Made by a program: the position numbers and the translations under genes
The notes under the pieces: model-generated
Databases searched by the model: none
The model's input: only the letters and a program-made list of their open reading frames with translations
Told to the model about the DNA's origin: nothing
Part shown: piece by piece, positions 17,910-25,027 of the stretch
Position numbering within the stretch: the first letter of the stretch is position 1
How the letters are laid out: every line of letters begins with the position of its first letter
DNA from: a virus
Reading direction: 5' to 3' (one strand)
Length of the DNA: 26,033 bases
Virus record (IMG/VR): IMGVR_UViG_3300031576_000262
Coordinates: 1-26,033 of that record

Positions 17910-18145
17910 TAGGTTTTAGATGCTCCACCTAAAAATCTCACAGCGCCTGCGGCTGAATCCACGCCGCTTGACGTGAAGAACGTAGATGCGCGTCCTGCGG
18001 AGCCGCCGTAGCGACGCAGTTTCTTTTCCGTCTCTGTCTCGTTGTCCGGGTCAGCGACAGCAGGAGGCGGCGGGGCCGGGTCCGGCGTAGCGGGCGGCGG
18101 CATATAGACATTCTTTGGTTTTGAAGAGGCGAACGGATTGCTCAT
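17909..18145 (-). CDS. Small proline-rich protein between terminase and portal, 78 aa
   Basis: A short protein of low complexity: a proline/alanine-rich stretch (YMPPPATPDPAPPPPAVADP, about 14-33) followed by an acidic and basic patch (ETETEKKLRRYGG) and a small glycine/serine-rich C-terminus (SGVDSAAGAVRFLGG). Small proteins of this kind often lie next to the portal in podophages and may be minor head components; I know no tested function. It is well supported as a gene: GGGGGAG seven bases upstream of ATG, ATGA overlap with the large terminase and TAATG overlap with the portal. Confidence 0.7.
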   Translation of the reverse strand: MSNPFASSKPKNVYMPPPATPDPAPPPPAVADPDNETETEKKLRRYGGSAGRASTFFTSSGVDSAAGAVRFLGGASKT

Positions 18146-19680
18146 ACTGTTACTCCCCCGTAATTAAGTTCGTCATATTCCATGATTGCACGTCGTTTGT
18201 CCCGGCTGGCGTCTTTATTGCGGTCACGCCGGGCAACGCGCACGGCAAAAGTCAAGGCAAGCATATCAGCTTCGTCCGGGCTTTCCAAGCCTCTTTTCTT
18301 CATCTCTTCTTTAGGCTCTAGTTTCACGCGCTGTTCATGTCGATCAAGACTGTACAGAATTGTTGTAAGCTGTCTAAACAGTTGCGGTTCGTCAGGTATG
18401 CACCCTTCACTGTAGAGCCAATCTCGCATAAGTGACCAATACTCTGCGCGGCGATTTATATAAAGTTTATGTTCTGTAGCAGCAGCGCCGGGATGAACTT
18501 CTACAACTTTGTAACCTCTGTCGCGCATGATGTCAATTAAGCCTGCGCCTACGCCCGTGGCCTCCACAACGATAGCGTCCGGTTTATGTATGTCTGCTTC
18601 TCGCATTGCTATCTCAGCAAGCTTTGTGATCGTAAGTCCTTTAAATTTTAAGCTTGGTCTTGACTTACCGTCTCTGCCTTGTCTAAAGCCTATGACAGAA
18701 CTATCGTTACCGAATCGAGCAACATCTACGGCCATGATTAACGCGGCTTGCGAATCAGCGATTAGCTGTCGCTCCATCGCCATACGCGCAATGTCTATGC
18801 TGATAAAACCATTAAAGCTTTGTGAAGGGAATAGACCCTTAACGCGCACTTTAACTTCGTCGCTATCCTCGCCGTATTTCTCGATTAGCACTTGTACGTT
18901 AGTTAAGTTCGTATGACTTACTTCGCGGCTGTCTACGTGACGTGTTCTGTATAAATGTATGTGCTTGTCAAAGCAGTCAGCAAACTCACCGTCAGGACGT
19001 GTTGGGTTTCCTTTAGCGAAAAAGAACTTCTCGCCTTTACCCATTAACGCCCCTTCTGCGACTTCCCATACTTTGCCGTGTACGCCTGACGCTTCGTCAA
19101 ATATAACAAAGACAGTTTTACCTTCGTTGTGCAATCCAGCAAAGGCTTCTGTCTTTTGTTCTGATACGGTTGCTGCCGTTGTCTTATAGTTCTTTTGCTT
19201 ATCTTCTGGGTACGCAGCAAACACTAAACCTGTTGCTGTCCACGTAAACCAATGTCTATTAATAGCTAGATTGTGCCACTTAGCTAATTCCGGCCAAGTC
19301 TTATCTTCTAACTGGAACTGCGTAGAAGCTGTGACCACGCCGCGTGTGTCAGGTCTGGTAGACATTAAAAAGTAGATCAACCACGCAACAAGTGCCGACT
19401 TACCGACGCCGTGTCCCGACGCTGTTGCGCTGCGCCAAACAAGCATCTCTAACCCCATGGAGTCGAGTATCATGTTATTGCGTATGTGTTCGCCTAGCTC
19501 TAAGAGAAAATCCTTTTGCCACGGCTCCGGGCCTGTCTTGTCCTTAAGCGGATTCTCGCTGCCGTCAGGCAGGCTTGGCATACCCCAAGGAAAAATCGCC
19601 ATAACGAACCCTAGCGGGTTGGCGTAGAACTTCGCCACAAATTCAGCTAGTTCTCTTTCTGTTTGTATTTTTAGCGACAT
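18142..19680 (-). CDS. terL: Terminase large subunit, 512 aa
   Basis: ATP-driven motor and nuclease that packages DNA into the procapsid. ATPase part: Walker A GHGVGKSA at 89-96, Walker B VFVIFDEA at 190-197 with D195 and E196, and the coupling motif GNPT at 224-227. Nuclease part (RNase H fold): D319 in MAVDVARFGND, E373 in VVEATGVGAG and the C-terminal acidic pair D469/D472 in SPDEADMLALTF. All key residues are present, so it should be active. The start overlaps nothing: the small terminase candidate begins 17 nt away on the other strand. AAGG lies close (2 nt) to the ATG. The stop overlaps the next gene in an ATGA. Confidence 0.96.
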   Translation of the reverse strand: MSLKIQTERELAEFVAKFYANPLGFVMAIFPWGMPSLPDGSENPLKDKTGPEPWQKDFLLELGEHIRNNMILDSMGLEMLVWRSATASGHGVGKSALVAWLIYFLMSTRPDTRGVVTASTQFQLEDKTWPELAKWHNLAINRHWFTWTATGLVFAAYPEDKQKNYKTTAATVSEQKTEAFAGLHNEGKTVFVIFDEASGVHGKVWEVAEGALMGKGEKFFFAKGNPTRPDGEFADCFDKHIHLYRTRHVDSREVSHTNLTNVQVLIEKYGEDSDEVKVRVKGLFPSQSFNGFISIDIARMAMERQLIADSQAALIMAVDVARFGNDSSVIGFRQGRDGKSRPSLKFKGLTITKLAEIAMREADIHKPDAIVVEATGVGAGLIDIMRDRGYKVVEVHPGAAATEHKLYINRRAEYWSLMRDWLYSEGCIPDEPQLFRQLTTILYSLDRHEQRVKLEPKEEMKKRGLESPDEADMLALTFAVRVARRDRNKDASRDKRRAIMEYDELNYGGVTV

Positions 19681-19691
19681 AGCCTTATGCT
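19663..19691 (+). promoter_or_regulatory. Weak candidate promoter for the plus-strand small terminase
   Basis: TTGTAT at 19663-19668, a 17-nt spacer and TATGCT at 19686-19691 give a poor sigma-70-like element inside the start of the large terminase gene. Seven bases past the -10 lies the A of the small terminase ATG, which would make a leaderless mRNA. This fits the absence of a ribosome-binding site, but the boxes match poorly. Confidence 0.25.
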
Positions 19692-19697
19692 GTTGTT

Positions 19698-20183
19698 ATG
19701 AATCTGCCATACGATTACTACCCGGCTGTTTTGAACGTAATAGACCTTATTTCTCAGGGCTATACGAAAACGTCTGCGTGTGATGAAAACAATATTCACA
19801 TGACGACTTTCGACAACTATATCAAAAACAATCTGACACTCCAAGAGTTATTAATCGAAGCGGAACAACGTTGCTACGATGCAATGGCCGACGCGCTGCT
19901 AAACCCGGACAACCACGACATCTACGGACACTCAGACCCTAAGATGGCGAAAGTGCAATCCGACAACATGAAGTGGTTTCTTGATAAGAAAGATCGTAAA
20001 CGTTACGGCGAACGCGTAACAGTAGACCATAATCTTACAGCAGATAAAGCTATTGTCGCTGCGCTCACAGCAGGCAGACAACGCGCCCATCATTTAGAGT
20101 TTAGAGACGTAGAGGAAGCTGAGTTCGTTGACGTGACGCCTGTTAATGAAGATGAAATACTTCTAGCTGAAATCTGCTCTTAA
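19698..20183 (+). CDS. terS: Putative terminase small subunit, 161 aa (only plus-strand gene)
   Basis: Probably the DNA-recognition partner of the large terminase. Residues about 8-45 (YPAVLNVIDLISQGYTKTSACDENNIHMTTFDNYIKNN) form a helix-turn-helix of the type small terminases use to bind the packaging site. The segment near 100-120 (MKWFLDKKDRKRYGERVTVDH) is a well-known small-terminase pattern. The C-terminus is acidic. It lies 17 nt from the large terminase in divergent orientation, and its stop overlaps the convergent repeat-protein stop by 4 nt. An in-frame TAG at 19680-19682 rules out an upstream start, and I see no Shine-Dalgarno site. Because the gene runs against the whole operon it must have its own plus-strand promoter. 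A DNA-binding regulator is the alternative. Confidence 0.82.
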   Translation: MNLPYDYYPAVLNVIDLISQGYTKTSACDENNIHMTTFDNYIKNNLTLQELLIEAEQRCYDAMADALLNPDNHDIYGHSDPKMAKVQSDNMKWFLDKKDRKRYGERVTVDHNLTADKAIVAALTAGRQRAHHLEFRDVEEAEFVDVTPVNEDEILLAEICS

Positions 20184-21226
20184 CGTCTACGCCGTCTATA
20201 GGACGGAATGTAGTTCGTACCTGCTCTGTAATCTAATCCCGTAGCATTACCCGTCAAAATATAATGTCCAGTGTCAACCGCCAAGAACGCGGCTGAGCCA
20301 TAGAACAACCCGGCGTTTTGTCCAAGCAGAGAATAGCTGCCTGTTATAACTGTCATGCGTGAGTGCTTCCGTAAAGAAGCGTCATTGCCTGTTAAATTAT
20401 AAACCCCTGTGTCCGGGTAAAGCTTAGCTATGTGACGTAACACAACGTCTTGTCCCGACAGCGCATAGGCTCCCGCCGACACAGGCATACTAAACGATTT
20501 ACGCAAGCCTGCGGCATTACCTGTTAAAATATACGCGCCTGCTGTCACGGGCATATCTATCCCGGCATGATGATGGTCTAATCCTGCGTCGTTTCCAGTA
20601 AGGATATAAGCGCCCGCCGTGACAGGCATCTTGAATCCTTTAGCCGTAAGGATGCCTTGGCCTGTTAAAACATACACACCTGTCGTTACGCCAAGATTCA
20701 AATATGTTTTCTTAAGTATAACATTTTGACCTGACAGAACATACGCCCCCGTATCCGCTATCAGCTTAAACGCTTTCCTAAGAACAGCCGCTTGACCCGA
20801 CAGGACATACGCACCCGCAGTCACGATCAGATTCAAATACGACTTACGTAGATTAACTGCTTGACCCAATAGCGTATATGCTCCTGTATCTGCTATAAGC
20901 TTGAAATTCTTTCTTAGCACTACGGCTTGACCCGACAAAGAATACGCTCCTGTTCCCGCAACTAGATTGAGCCACGACTTACGTAGGTTAATTGCTTGAC
21001 CCGATAGCGTATAGACGCCCGCAGTAACAGGAAGCTTAAGCCCTCGCTTTAGAACAGCAGCTTGGCCGGACAGTGTATAAGCACCCGCAGTAACAGGAAG
21101 CTTAAGCCCTCGCTTTAACCCAACGGCTTGACCCCCAATAGCATACACACCTGTTGTAATCCCTACAGTATATTCTCTAGGGGCAGGCCGTGGTATACCA
21201 AAGATGCCTAGTCGCGTTACGGCCAT
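20180..21226 (-). CDS. TGxYxLTGQ repeat protein, 348 aa, 14 tandem repeats
   Basis: From about residue 26 to 335 the protein consists of 14 repeats of 22-25 residues with the core TGAYxLSGQ(A/D)xxLRK or TGxYxLTGNxAGL. A short N-terminus (MAVTRLGIFGIPRPAPREY) and a basic tail (YIPSYRRRRR) flank them. The repeat would give one or two short strands and a turn per unit, suggesting a beta-solenoid or beta-sandwich rod; that is inference. Repeats alternate between a KLIADT and an LNLIVTA-type linker, so the unit may really be a pair. I have seen such repeats in other phage structural regions, but know no function. It lies downstream of the LamG and 201-residue genes, with only 7 nt between it and the latter. 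A role as virion fibre or surface decoration is plausible. SD is weak. Confidence 0.8.
   Translation of the reverse strand: MAVTRLGIFGIPRPAPREYTVGITTGVYAIGGQAVGLKRGLKLPVTAGAYTLSGQAAVLKRGLKLPVTAGVYTLSGQAINLRKSWLNLVAGTGAYSLSGQAVVLRKNFKLIADTGAYTLLGQAVNLRKSYLNLIVTAGAYVLSGQAAVLRKAFKLIADTGAYVLSGQNVILKKTYLNLGVTTGVYVLTGQGILTAKGFKMPVTAGAYILTGNDAGLDHHHAGIDMPVTAGAYILTGNAAGLRKSFSMPVSAGAYALSGQDVVLRHIAKLYPDTGVYNLTGNDASLRKHSRMTVITGSYSLLGQNAGLFYGSAAFLAVDTGHYILTGNATGLDYRAGTNYIPSYRRRRR
21018..21117 (-). repeat. 34-bp exact direct repeat within the repeat-protein gene
   Basis: Positions 21018-21051 and 21084-21117 are identical, offset by 66 nt, which is exactly 22 codons. The encoded repeats 1 and 2 share the KRGLKLPVTAG stretch. 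This points to a recent in-frame duplication or gene conversion near the N-terminal end. Confidence 0.85.
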
Positions 21227-21233
21227 GGGTTGC

Positions 21234-21839
21234 TTACACGATTACGAACGTGTCTCCGTTGCTTGGCGATTCGCCCGTAGGGGTTGCTGAGAACGTCAAA
21301 AGCTTCGACGCCCCGGTATAAGCCGTGATCGTGCAAGCCGAATCTTTTAGCACGCCAGAGGTCCAGATAATCGTCCGGCCTACATAGTGGCTATTCGTCG
21401 CTTCTGTCAGGTTGGTCGTCGCCTGAGTGGACGACAGCGTGCCTGTGATGGCCGAACCCGTGACGGCGCTGGCCGCGCCCGCCGCAAGGTCTGCCGCCGC
21501 TTCCTCGGCTCCGTTGATGGCGAGAACATTAGGTTTTACTAATAGAATAGTCCGGGACACATCAAGCATCCCTGACGATTTAATGTGTAGGGCGTATTCT
21601 TGCGAGAAGTCGCCTGCGTCAATCGTCATGTCTTCATCAAGAAGAAATTTGTATAAACCCGGCATATTAGTTGCATCGACTTCTGTAACAGTCGGTGTTG
21701 TGTAAGCCGTAGCCGCACCGCCGTTTCTTGAACGATAGGCTGTAAAACTTGATAGACCTGTTTTACGTGCGCCTGTTGTATCGTCAACAGCCACAAAATA
21801 GCAATACTGGTCTGTAACTCCGCTTTGTATCTGTAGCAT
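21234..21839 (-). CDS. Phage structural protein candidate, beta-rich, 201 aa
   Basis: Two parts are visible. The N-terminal half (1-105) is a beta domain with YRSRNGGAATAYTTPTVTEVD and a PGLYKFLLDEDMTIDAG segment, similar to the N-terminal modules of phage baseplate or fibre proteins of the BppU type. An alanine-rich helix (AEEAAADLAAGAASAV) links to a C-terminal domain with the pattern NSHYVGRTIIWTSGVLKDSACTITAY then SPSNGDTFVIV, which I recognise as a recurring phage structural module. No catalytic residues are apparent. The start shares a base with the stop of the LamG-like gene. It likely takes part in a fibre or head surface together with its two neighbours. The function is not established. 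Confidence 0.65.
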   Translation of the reverse strand: MLQIQSGVTDQYCYFVAVDDTTGARKTGLSSFTAYRSRNGGAATAYTTPTVTEVDATNMPGLYKFLLDEDMTIDAGDFSQEYALHIKSSGMLDVSRTILLVKPNVLAINGAEEAAADLAAGAASAVTGSAITGTLSSTQATTNLTEATNSHYVGRTIIWTSGVLKDSACTITAYTGASKLLTFSATPTGESPSNGDTFVIV

Positions 21840-22549
21840 TATCCGTACGCCTTTGTTGGAGGGGTGAAGTCAGCGGTCCATCTCGCCATAGTAGAAAATC
21901 TTATTTCGTCGAACCAGCCCGTAAACGCTTGGTCAAAAGACGAAGCTAAACGCCGCGCCCCGAACGTGAATCCGTCTGCTTGCGCTGAGTAAGAACCACT
22001 GTCTGTAAGTGTAAGTGACGACACGCCGTTGACGTACAACGTAAACGTATTACCACTACGAACAAGAGCTAAGTGCGACCACGCGCCGTTCGTAAGTGTA
22101 GTGTTACCCGAAGCTTGTGCGCTGCCTGCATCGTTACGAATCTCAAAACGCATTGTTGTAGACGTAACAAGTGCTATCTGAAAACAGCCTCCCGGCGAAG
22201 TTTCGTCGCGGCCAAATGTAAACACGCGGCACGTGCCGGGGCTGTTAGGACGTATCCAGAAATCTAAGGTGAAGTCCCCTGTCCCAAGATTAAAGTCTGC
22301 GCTATCGGCGCAAGTGAGGTAATCGCCTGAGCCGTCGAATAACATAGACGATGCGCCGAACTTAAACTGTGCTGTATCTATTTGAGCGTTACCCGTAGGC
22401 GTAAAGGCACGAGCATACTGCGAACTATCCGTAAACGTCGTAGACGCGTCAGCGCCTTCTCCGTGCAACAAAAACAGCGCCTTGCTGTCGTTGCCGTTCT
22501 TTGTGCAGATTATCCCTGATTCGATTGCATGGAGGCCCGCCTGTAACAA
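21839..22549 (-). CDS. LamG/concanavalin-A-like jelly-roll protein, 236 aa (TTG start)
   Basis: Residues about 26-230 match the Laminin-G-like (concanavalin A-like) fold: ALFLLHGEGADAS, FGASSMLFDGSGDYLT, FTLDFWIRPN, WSHLALVRSGNTFTLYVNG and the closing GWFDEIRFSTMARWTADFTPP. Such domains bind sugars or act as spacers in phage surface proteins. The start is a TTG at 22549 with a perfect AGGAGG five bases upstream; there is no nearby ATG in frame. The short N-terminus (LQAGLHAIESGIICTKNG) has no signal peptide, so export as a virion part is more likely than secretion. It may recognise host polysaccharide; that is inference. Confidence 0.8.
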   Translation of the reverse strand: MLQAGLHAIESGIICTKNGNDSKALFLLHGEGADASTTFTDSSQYARAFTPTGNAQIDTAQFKFGASSMLFDGSGDYLTCADSADFNLGTGDFTLDFWIRPNSPGTCRVFTFGRDETSPGGCFQIALVTSTTMRFEIRNDAGSAQASGNTTLTNGAWSHLALVRSGNTFTLYVNGVSSLTLTDSGSYSAQADGFTFGARRLASSFDQAFTGWFDEIRFSTMARWTADFTPPTKAYG

Positions 22550-22558
22550 GGTGTCCTC

Positions 22559-22888
22559 CTACTGTGAACCCTCTACAGGCTCACCCCGCGCAGCAGCTTC
22601 GGCCTGCCCGCCGCTCATCGTCTTGCCGCCCATGGCGCGTGCGATAGCGCCTATTTGTTGGTCAAGCTCAAACATACGCGTGCCTTCGATAGCTTTAAAC
22701 TGCTTGGCGAGTTCGCGCATCTCGTCTTCGATGGGTTGTAGCTTTTCCTGTAGCTTGTCGCGTTTGTCTCTAATCGGTTGCGATTTACTACGCAGAGCTT
22801 CTTTCTCCGCCTGTAGTTCCTGAAACAGATTCCACAGTTCGGGAAACTTGATTGATCTGTCGTCTGTCTGTTCTGTTTTCTTAGCCAT
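22559..22888 (-). CDS. Small coiled-coil protein, 109 aa
   Basis: Residues about 15-75 are a nearly continuous charged helix with heptad-like hydrophobic spacing (LFQELQAEKEAL, then KRDKLQEKLQPIEDEMRELAKQFKAI). A short alanine/glycine tail (AIARAMGGKTMSGGQAEAAARG) follows. No cysteine, signal or membrane segment is visible. I do not recognise a family. It may be a small assembly factor or a minor virion part. SD AGAGG lies six bases before the ATG at 22888; spacing to its neighbours is 9-11 nt, so it belongs to the operon. Confidence 0.6.
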   Translation of the reverse strand: MAKKTEQTDDRSIKFPELWNLFQELQAEKEALRSKSQPIRDKRDKLQEKLQPIEDEMRELAKQFKAIEGTRMFELDQQIGAIARAMGGKTMSGGQAEAAARGEPVEGSQ

Positions 22889-22899
22889 GTGCGCCTCTC

Positions 22900-23322
22900 T
22901 TATGCGATTGTAAGGACGCCAGCAGACGCGTCGAAGTCAACTGTAAACGTCTCTGTGTTGGCGAGGGAGATAGACGAACCGTAATCGAACCACGCGATAA
23001 GCGGGTCAGCAGGCGAGGTCGGCGTATCGTTGTACAGTACAGCATAACGGAACGGACCTACCGCGCCTGTAGCAGTAAAGGTGACATCGGCCAAGACGAG
23101 CTTGTATGTTCCGCTTGTCTGGGCTGAGGATGAAATCGTGGCCTGTGTGCCGCCCGTCGTGTAGCCGTTTCCGTTGGCTATCTGTGTAATGTCAGCAATG
23201 ACGGAATTGCCTGCTACAGGAGCCGTGTTGGTCAAGGCAACCTTAAGCGTATCCGCTCCGAGGTTGTGAACCTTTTCCGCTAAGTCTTCTACGAACTGGT
23301 TGTGTTTGTTATACGCTACCAT
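22900..23322 (-). CDS. Beta-rich phage structural protein candidate, 140 aa
   Basis: The sequence starts MVAYNKHNQFVEDLAEKVHNLGADTLKVALTN-like: a helix, then a run of beta strands (SSAQTSGTYKLVLADVTFTATGAVGPF) and a closing FTVDFDASAGVLTIA. The helix, LKVALTNTAP and RYAVLYNDT pattern is one I have seen in small proteins of phage structural regions, often of unknown function. No enzyme motif is visible. It probably folds as a jelly roll or immunoglobulin-like sandwich and could decorate the head. SD GGGGAGA lies six bases upstream. The start overlaps the preceding coiled-coil gene by 14 nt. Confidence 0.62.
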   Translation of the reverse strand: MVAYNKHNQFVEDLAEKVHNLGADTLKVALTNTAPVAGNSVIADITQIANGNGYTTGGTQATISSSAQTSGTYKLVLADVTFTATGAVGPFRYAVLYNDTPTSPADPLIAWFDYGSSISLANTETFTVDFDASAGVLTIA

Positions 23323-23827
23323 CTACGTTCTCCCCTAAGTTCTTTTGTATCTGGGCGTAAGCCTTCGTCTTCTCTTCTTTAAGACGCTGAATGTCGCCGT
23401 TAAGCGTAGACAGTTCCTTACGGGCGATGTCGATCGTATCATCGAGGTTCTTCAAGTCGGCCTTACGGTCCTTAATAGCCGTCTCGTGATTCTCTTTCTC
23501 CTTAGCAAGCTTCGCTTTCTCATCAGCGATGTATTGCTCTTCCTGCGCTACATACTGCTTAGCTTTCGCTTCGGCTTCCGTAACGATGTTCTTAGCGCGT
23601 TCGCGTGCGGCGTTTACTTCCTCCAAGGCTTTCTTCTTGTCTTCCTTGGCGTCGTCTACGTCTTTCCGTAGCTGCTTTAATTCTTTCTGCTTGCCCTTAG
23701 CTTCCCAATCCATACCCTGTAGCTTATTCAGAGCTTCCAGCCCTGCGCGGAAGGGTTCAAAGAAAACCGACACTTTCTCTAGTGCTGATTTCAGGTCTTC
23801 TACGGATGGCTGTTCTTTGTTTTGCAT
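23309..23827 (-). CDS. Long coiled-coil protein, 172 aa
   Basis: From about residue 45 to 160 the chain is one highly charged helix rich in K, E and A with heptad spacing (LKQLRKDVDDAKEDKKKALEE, then AEAKAKQYVAQEEQYIADEKA). The first 40 residues form a separate short helical part (VFFEPFRAGLEALNKLQGMDW). No signal, membrane segment or catalytic motif is visible. The neighbouring 109-residue gene is also coiled-coil, so they might form a complex. I cannot name a family. SD GGAGA lies six bases upstream of the ATG at 23827, and only 3 nt separate it from the previous gene. Confidence 0.6.
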   Translation of the reverse strand: MQNKEQPSVEDLKSALEKVSVFFEPFRAGLEALNKLQGMDWEAKGKQKELKQLRKDVDDAKEDKKKALEEVNAARERAKNIVTEAEAKAKQYVAQEEQYIADEKAKLAKEKENHETAIKDRKADLKNLDDTIDIARKELSTLNGDIQRLKEEKTKAYAQIQKNLGENVDGSV

Positions 23828-23830
23828 GTC

Positions 23831-24235
23831 TTATCTCCGTGGCGTACACGTAAGGGTTACGTCCATGTCGCCGCCGTCAGGCGTGCCTGACATTGCCGGG
23901 CGTACCCACGCGGGGTTCTGCATAACCTGTGCGTTGAGCGGATTCGATGAGCGCGTAATCGGTTGGCCGAAAGAATCTTTAAGGACTACGAAGACTGCGC
24001 TTTCGTAGTCGGGATGATCGGGGTTGCCTGCCGAGTCGCCTGTGCCTTCAAACGTTACAGCGCCGTCACCGGGGTCGTTGCCGCCCGCGCAGCCTAGCTG
24101 CACGTTCTTGTCGCCAAACTGCGTGACGTTAATGGCTTTGCCTTTTTTGCCGCCCTTAAGTCCTTCCCAGACGAAAATTTCTACACCCGGATTGCCGTAA
24201 GGCTGTGAGTTATTTACTGGTATATCGTCGGCCAT
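23831..24235 (-). CDS. Unknown 134-aa protein, first gene of the 24-kb operon
   Basis: A soluble beta-rich protein without signal, membrane segment or recognisable motif. It is rich in G, N, D and P (NPGVEIFVWEGLKGGKKG; CAGGNDPGDGAVTFEG; GDSAGNPDHPDYESAVFVVLKD; SNPLNAQ). It has two cysteines (49 and 130). Composition and neighbours suggest a small virion component. It is the first gene behind a candidate sigma-70 promoter and has a good GAGGGG Shine-Dalgarno site. I do not recognise the family. Confidence 0.58.
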   Translation of the reverse strand: MADDIPVNNSQPYGNPGVEIFVWEGLKGGKKGKAINVTQFGDKNVQLGCAGGNDPGDGAVTFEGTGDSAGNPDHPDYESAVFVVLKDSFGQPITRSSNPLNAQVMQNPAWVRPAMSGTPDGGDMDVTLTCTPRR

Positions 24236-24260
24236 GGGTGTCCCCTCGAAGTGTCAAACA

Positions 24261-24290
24261 AATATACGCACAAACTTTTGTGGCCGTCAA
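24261..24290 (-). promoter_or_regulatory. Sigma-70-like promoter for the operon starting at 24235
   Basis: Minus-strand TTGACG (24290-24285) and TATATT (24266-24261) are separated by 18 nt; each matches its consensus in five of six positions. Expected start of transcription is near 24254, about 19 nt before the ATG and directly behind the terminator of the previous unit. Confidence 0.65.
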
Positions 24291-24299
24291 TGGCAAATA

Positions 24300-24329
24300 A
24301 AAAAGCCGGAGATTGCGCCCCGGCTTTTT
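24300..24329 (-). terminator. Intrinsic terminator after the secreted-protein gene
   Basis: Arms 24300-24309 and 24320-24329 (AAAAAGCCGG and complement) pair perfectly around a 10-nt loop. On the minus strand the stem is followed by TTATTTG after its own T-run. The T-runs on both sides would allow action in both directions. It lies 22 nt past the stop at 24351. Confidence 0.85.
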
Positions 24330-24350
24330 CGTCTCCTATGGCAAGAAGTC

Positions 24351-24983
24351 TTATGAGAACGGCGTAGTTTCCGAACCTGTCTCTGTAACCTGACCGGATA
24401 CGCACCACTTAGTGGTAACACAGTCCGTAAGAGTTACTCTATCACCGATAGAAGCGCCTCCTTTGGTTGTACCATTTAAAGTGATTGTGCCGCCCGAAGC
24501 CTCGAACGCCAACGCAGCATTAGAAGCGTTGTCCGAGGCGTACAGTAGACTTCCGTTCATTGTGTCAGAACCCGCTTTGGTAATGACATAGTTGGAAGTA
24601 TTGACTGCCCCTACGACGAACGTATACACCGCGCCGGAACCTGTCGCGGCAGGCATTGTAAAGGTTCTCGAAGAACCCGCGCCTCCCAGGACAAGAATAC
24701 GGTTAGCGTGTGTCGCTGACGTTAGGGTTGTATCGACAGCTAACGAGACGAGGTTCCCCGCGCCGAAGCCGGGGATGCCTGTAGCGTCAACGCGTTTTAC
24801 CTTGTCTGCGGAAACGTCGTATACTGGAATAAAGTCACCCGCCGCAACTGCGCTAGGAGCTAAACTGTCCAGTGAGGGGATGCCAAAGTAGGCAAGGTCA
24901 ATGCCGCCTTCGGCTCTTGCAACGCCGACGCCTGCGATCAGGAGCGCCGCTACAAGCAGTAGGGATGCTTTTAGGTTTTTCAT
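24351..24983 (-). CDS. Secreted beta-rich phage protein with Sec signal peptide, 210 aa
   Basis: The start is the ATG at 24983, with AAAGGA seven bases upstream; a longer frame to 25028 lacks such support. Residues 1-24 are a classical signal peptide: MKNLK, a hydrophobic core (ASLLLVAALLIAGVGVA) and an ARA|EGG cleavage site. The mature part is beta-rich: SRTFTMPAATGSGAVYTFVVGAVNTSNYVI (near 99-128), then AGSDTMNGS, and ITLNGTTKGGASIGDRVTL and CVSGQVTETGSETTPFS at the end. This last region resembles modules found in phage virion proteins, which normally have no signal peptide. There are two cysteines near the C-terminus (about 191 and 197). It forms a single-gene unit between a promoter at 25028-25056 and a terminator at 24300-24329. 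A periplasmic or surface role in the infected host is the simplest reading. Confidence 0.7.
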   Translation of the reverse strand: MKNLKASLLLVAALLIAGVGVARAEGGIDLAYFGIPSLDSLAPSAVAAGDFIPVYDVSADKVKRVDATGIPGFGAGNLVSLAVDTTLTSATHANRILVLGGAGSSRTFTMPAATGSGAVYTFVVGAVNTSNYVITKAGSDTMNGSLLYASDNASNAALAFEASGGTITLNGTTKGGASIGDRVTLTDCVTTKWCVSGQVTETGSETTPFS

Positions 24984-25027
24984 GGGTAGTCCTTTCATTT
25001 TGCAAAATAGAGGTTTTAATCCGGCCA

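Noticed and set aside
20180-21226. CRISPR-like regularly spaced repeats
   Set aside because: The period of about 66-75 nt follows whole codons, both repeat and spacer are coding, and there are no identical short repeats or cas genes.
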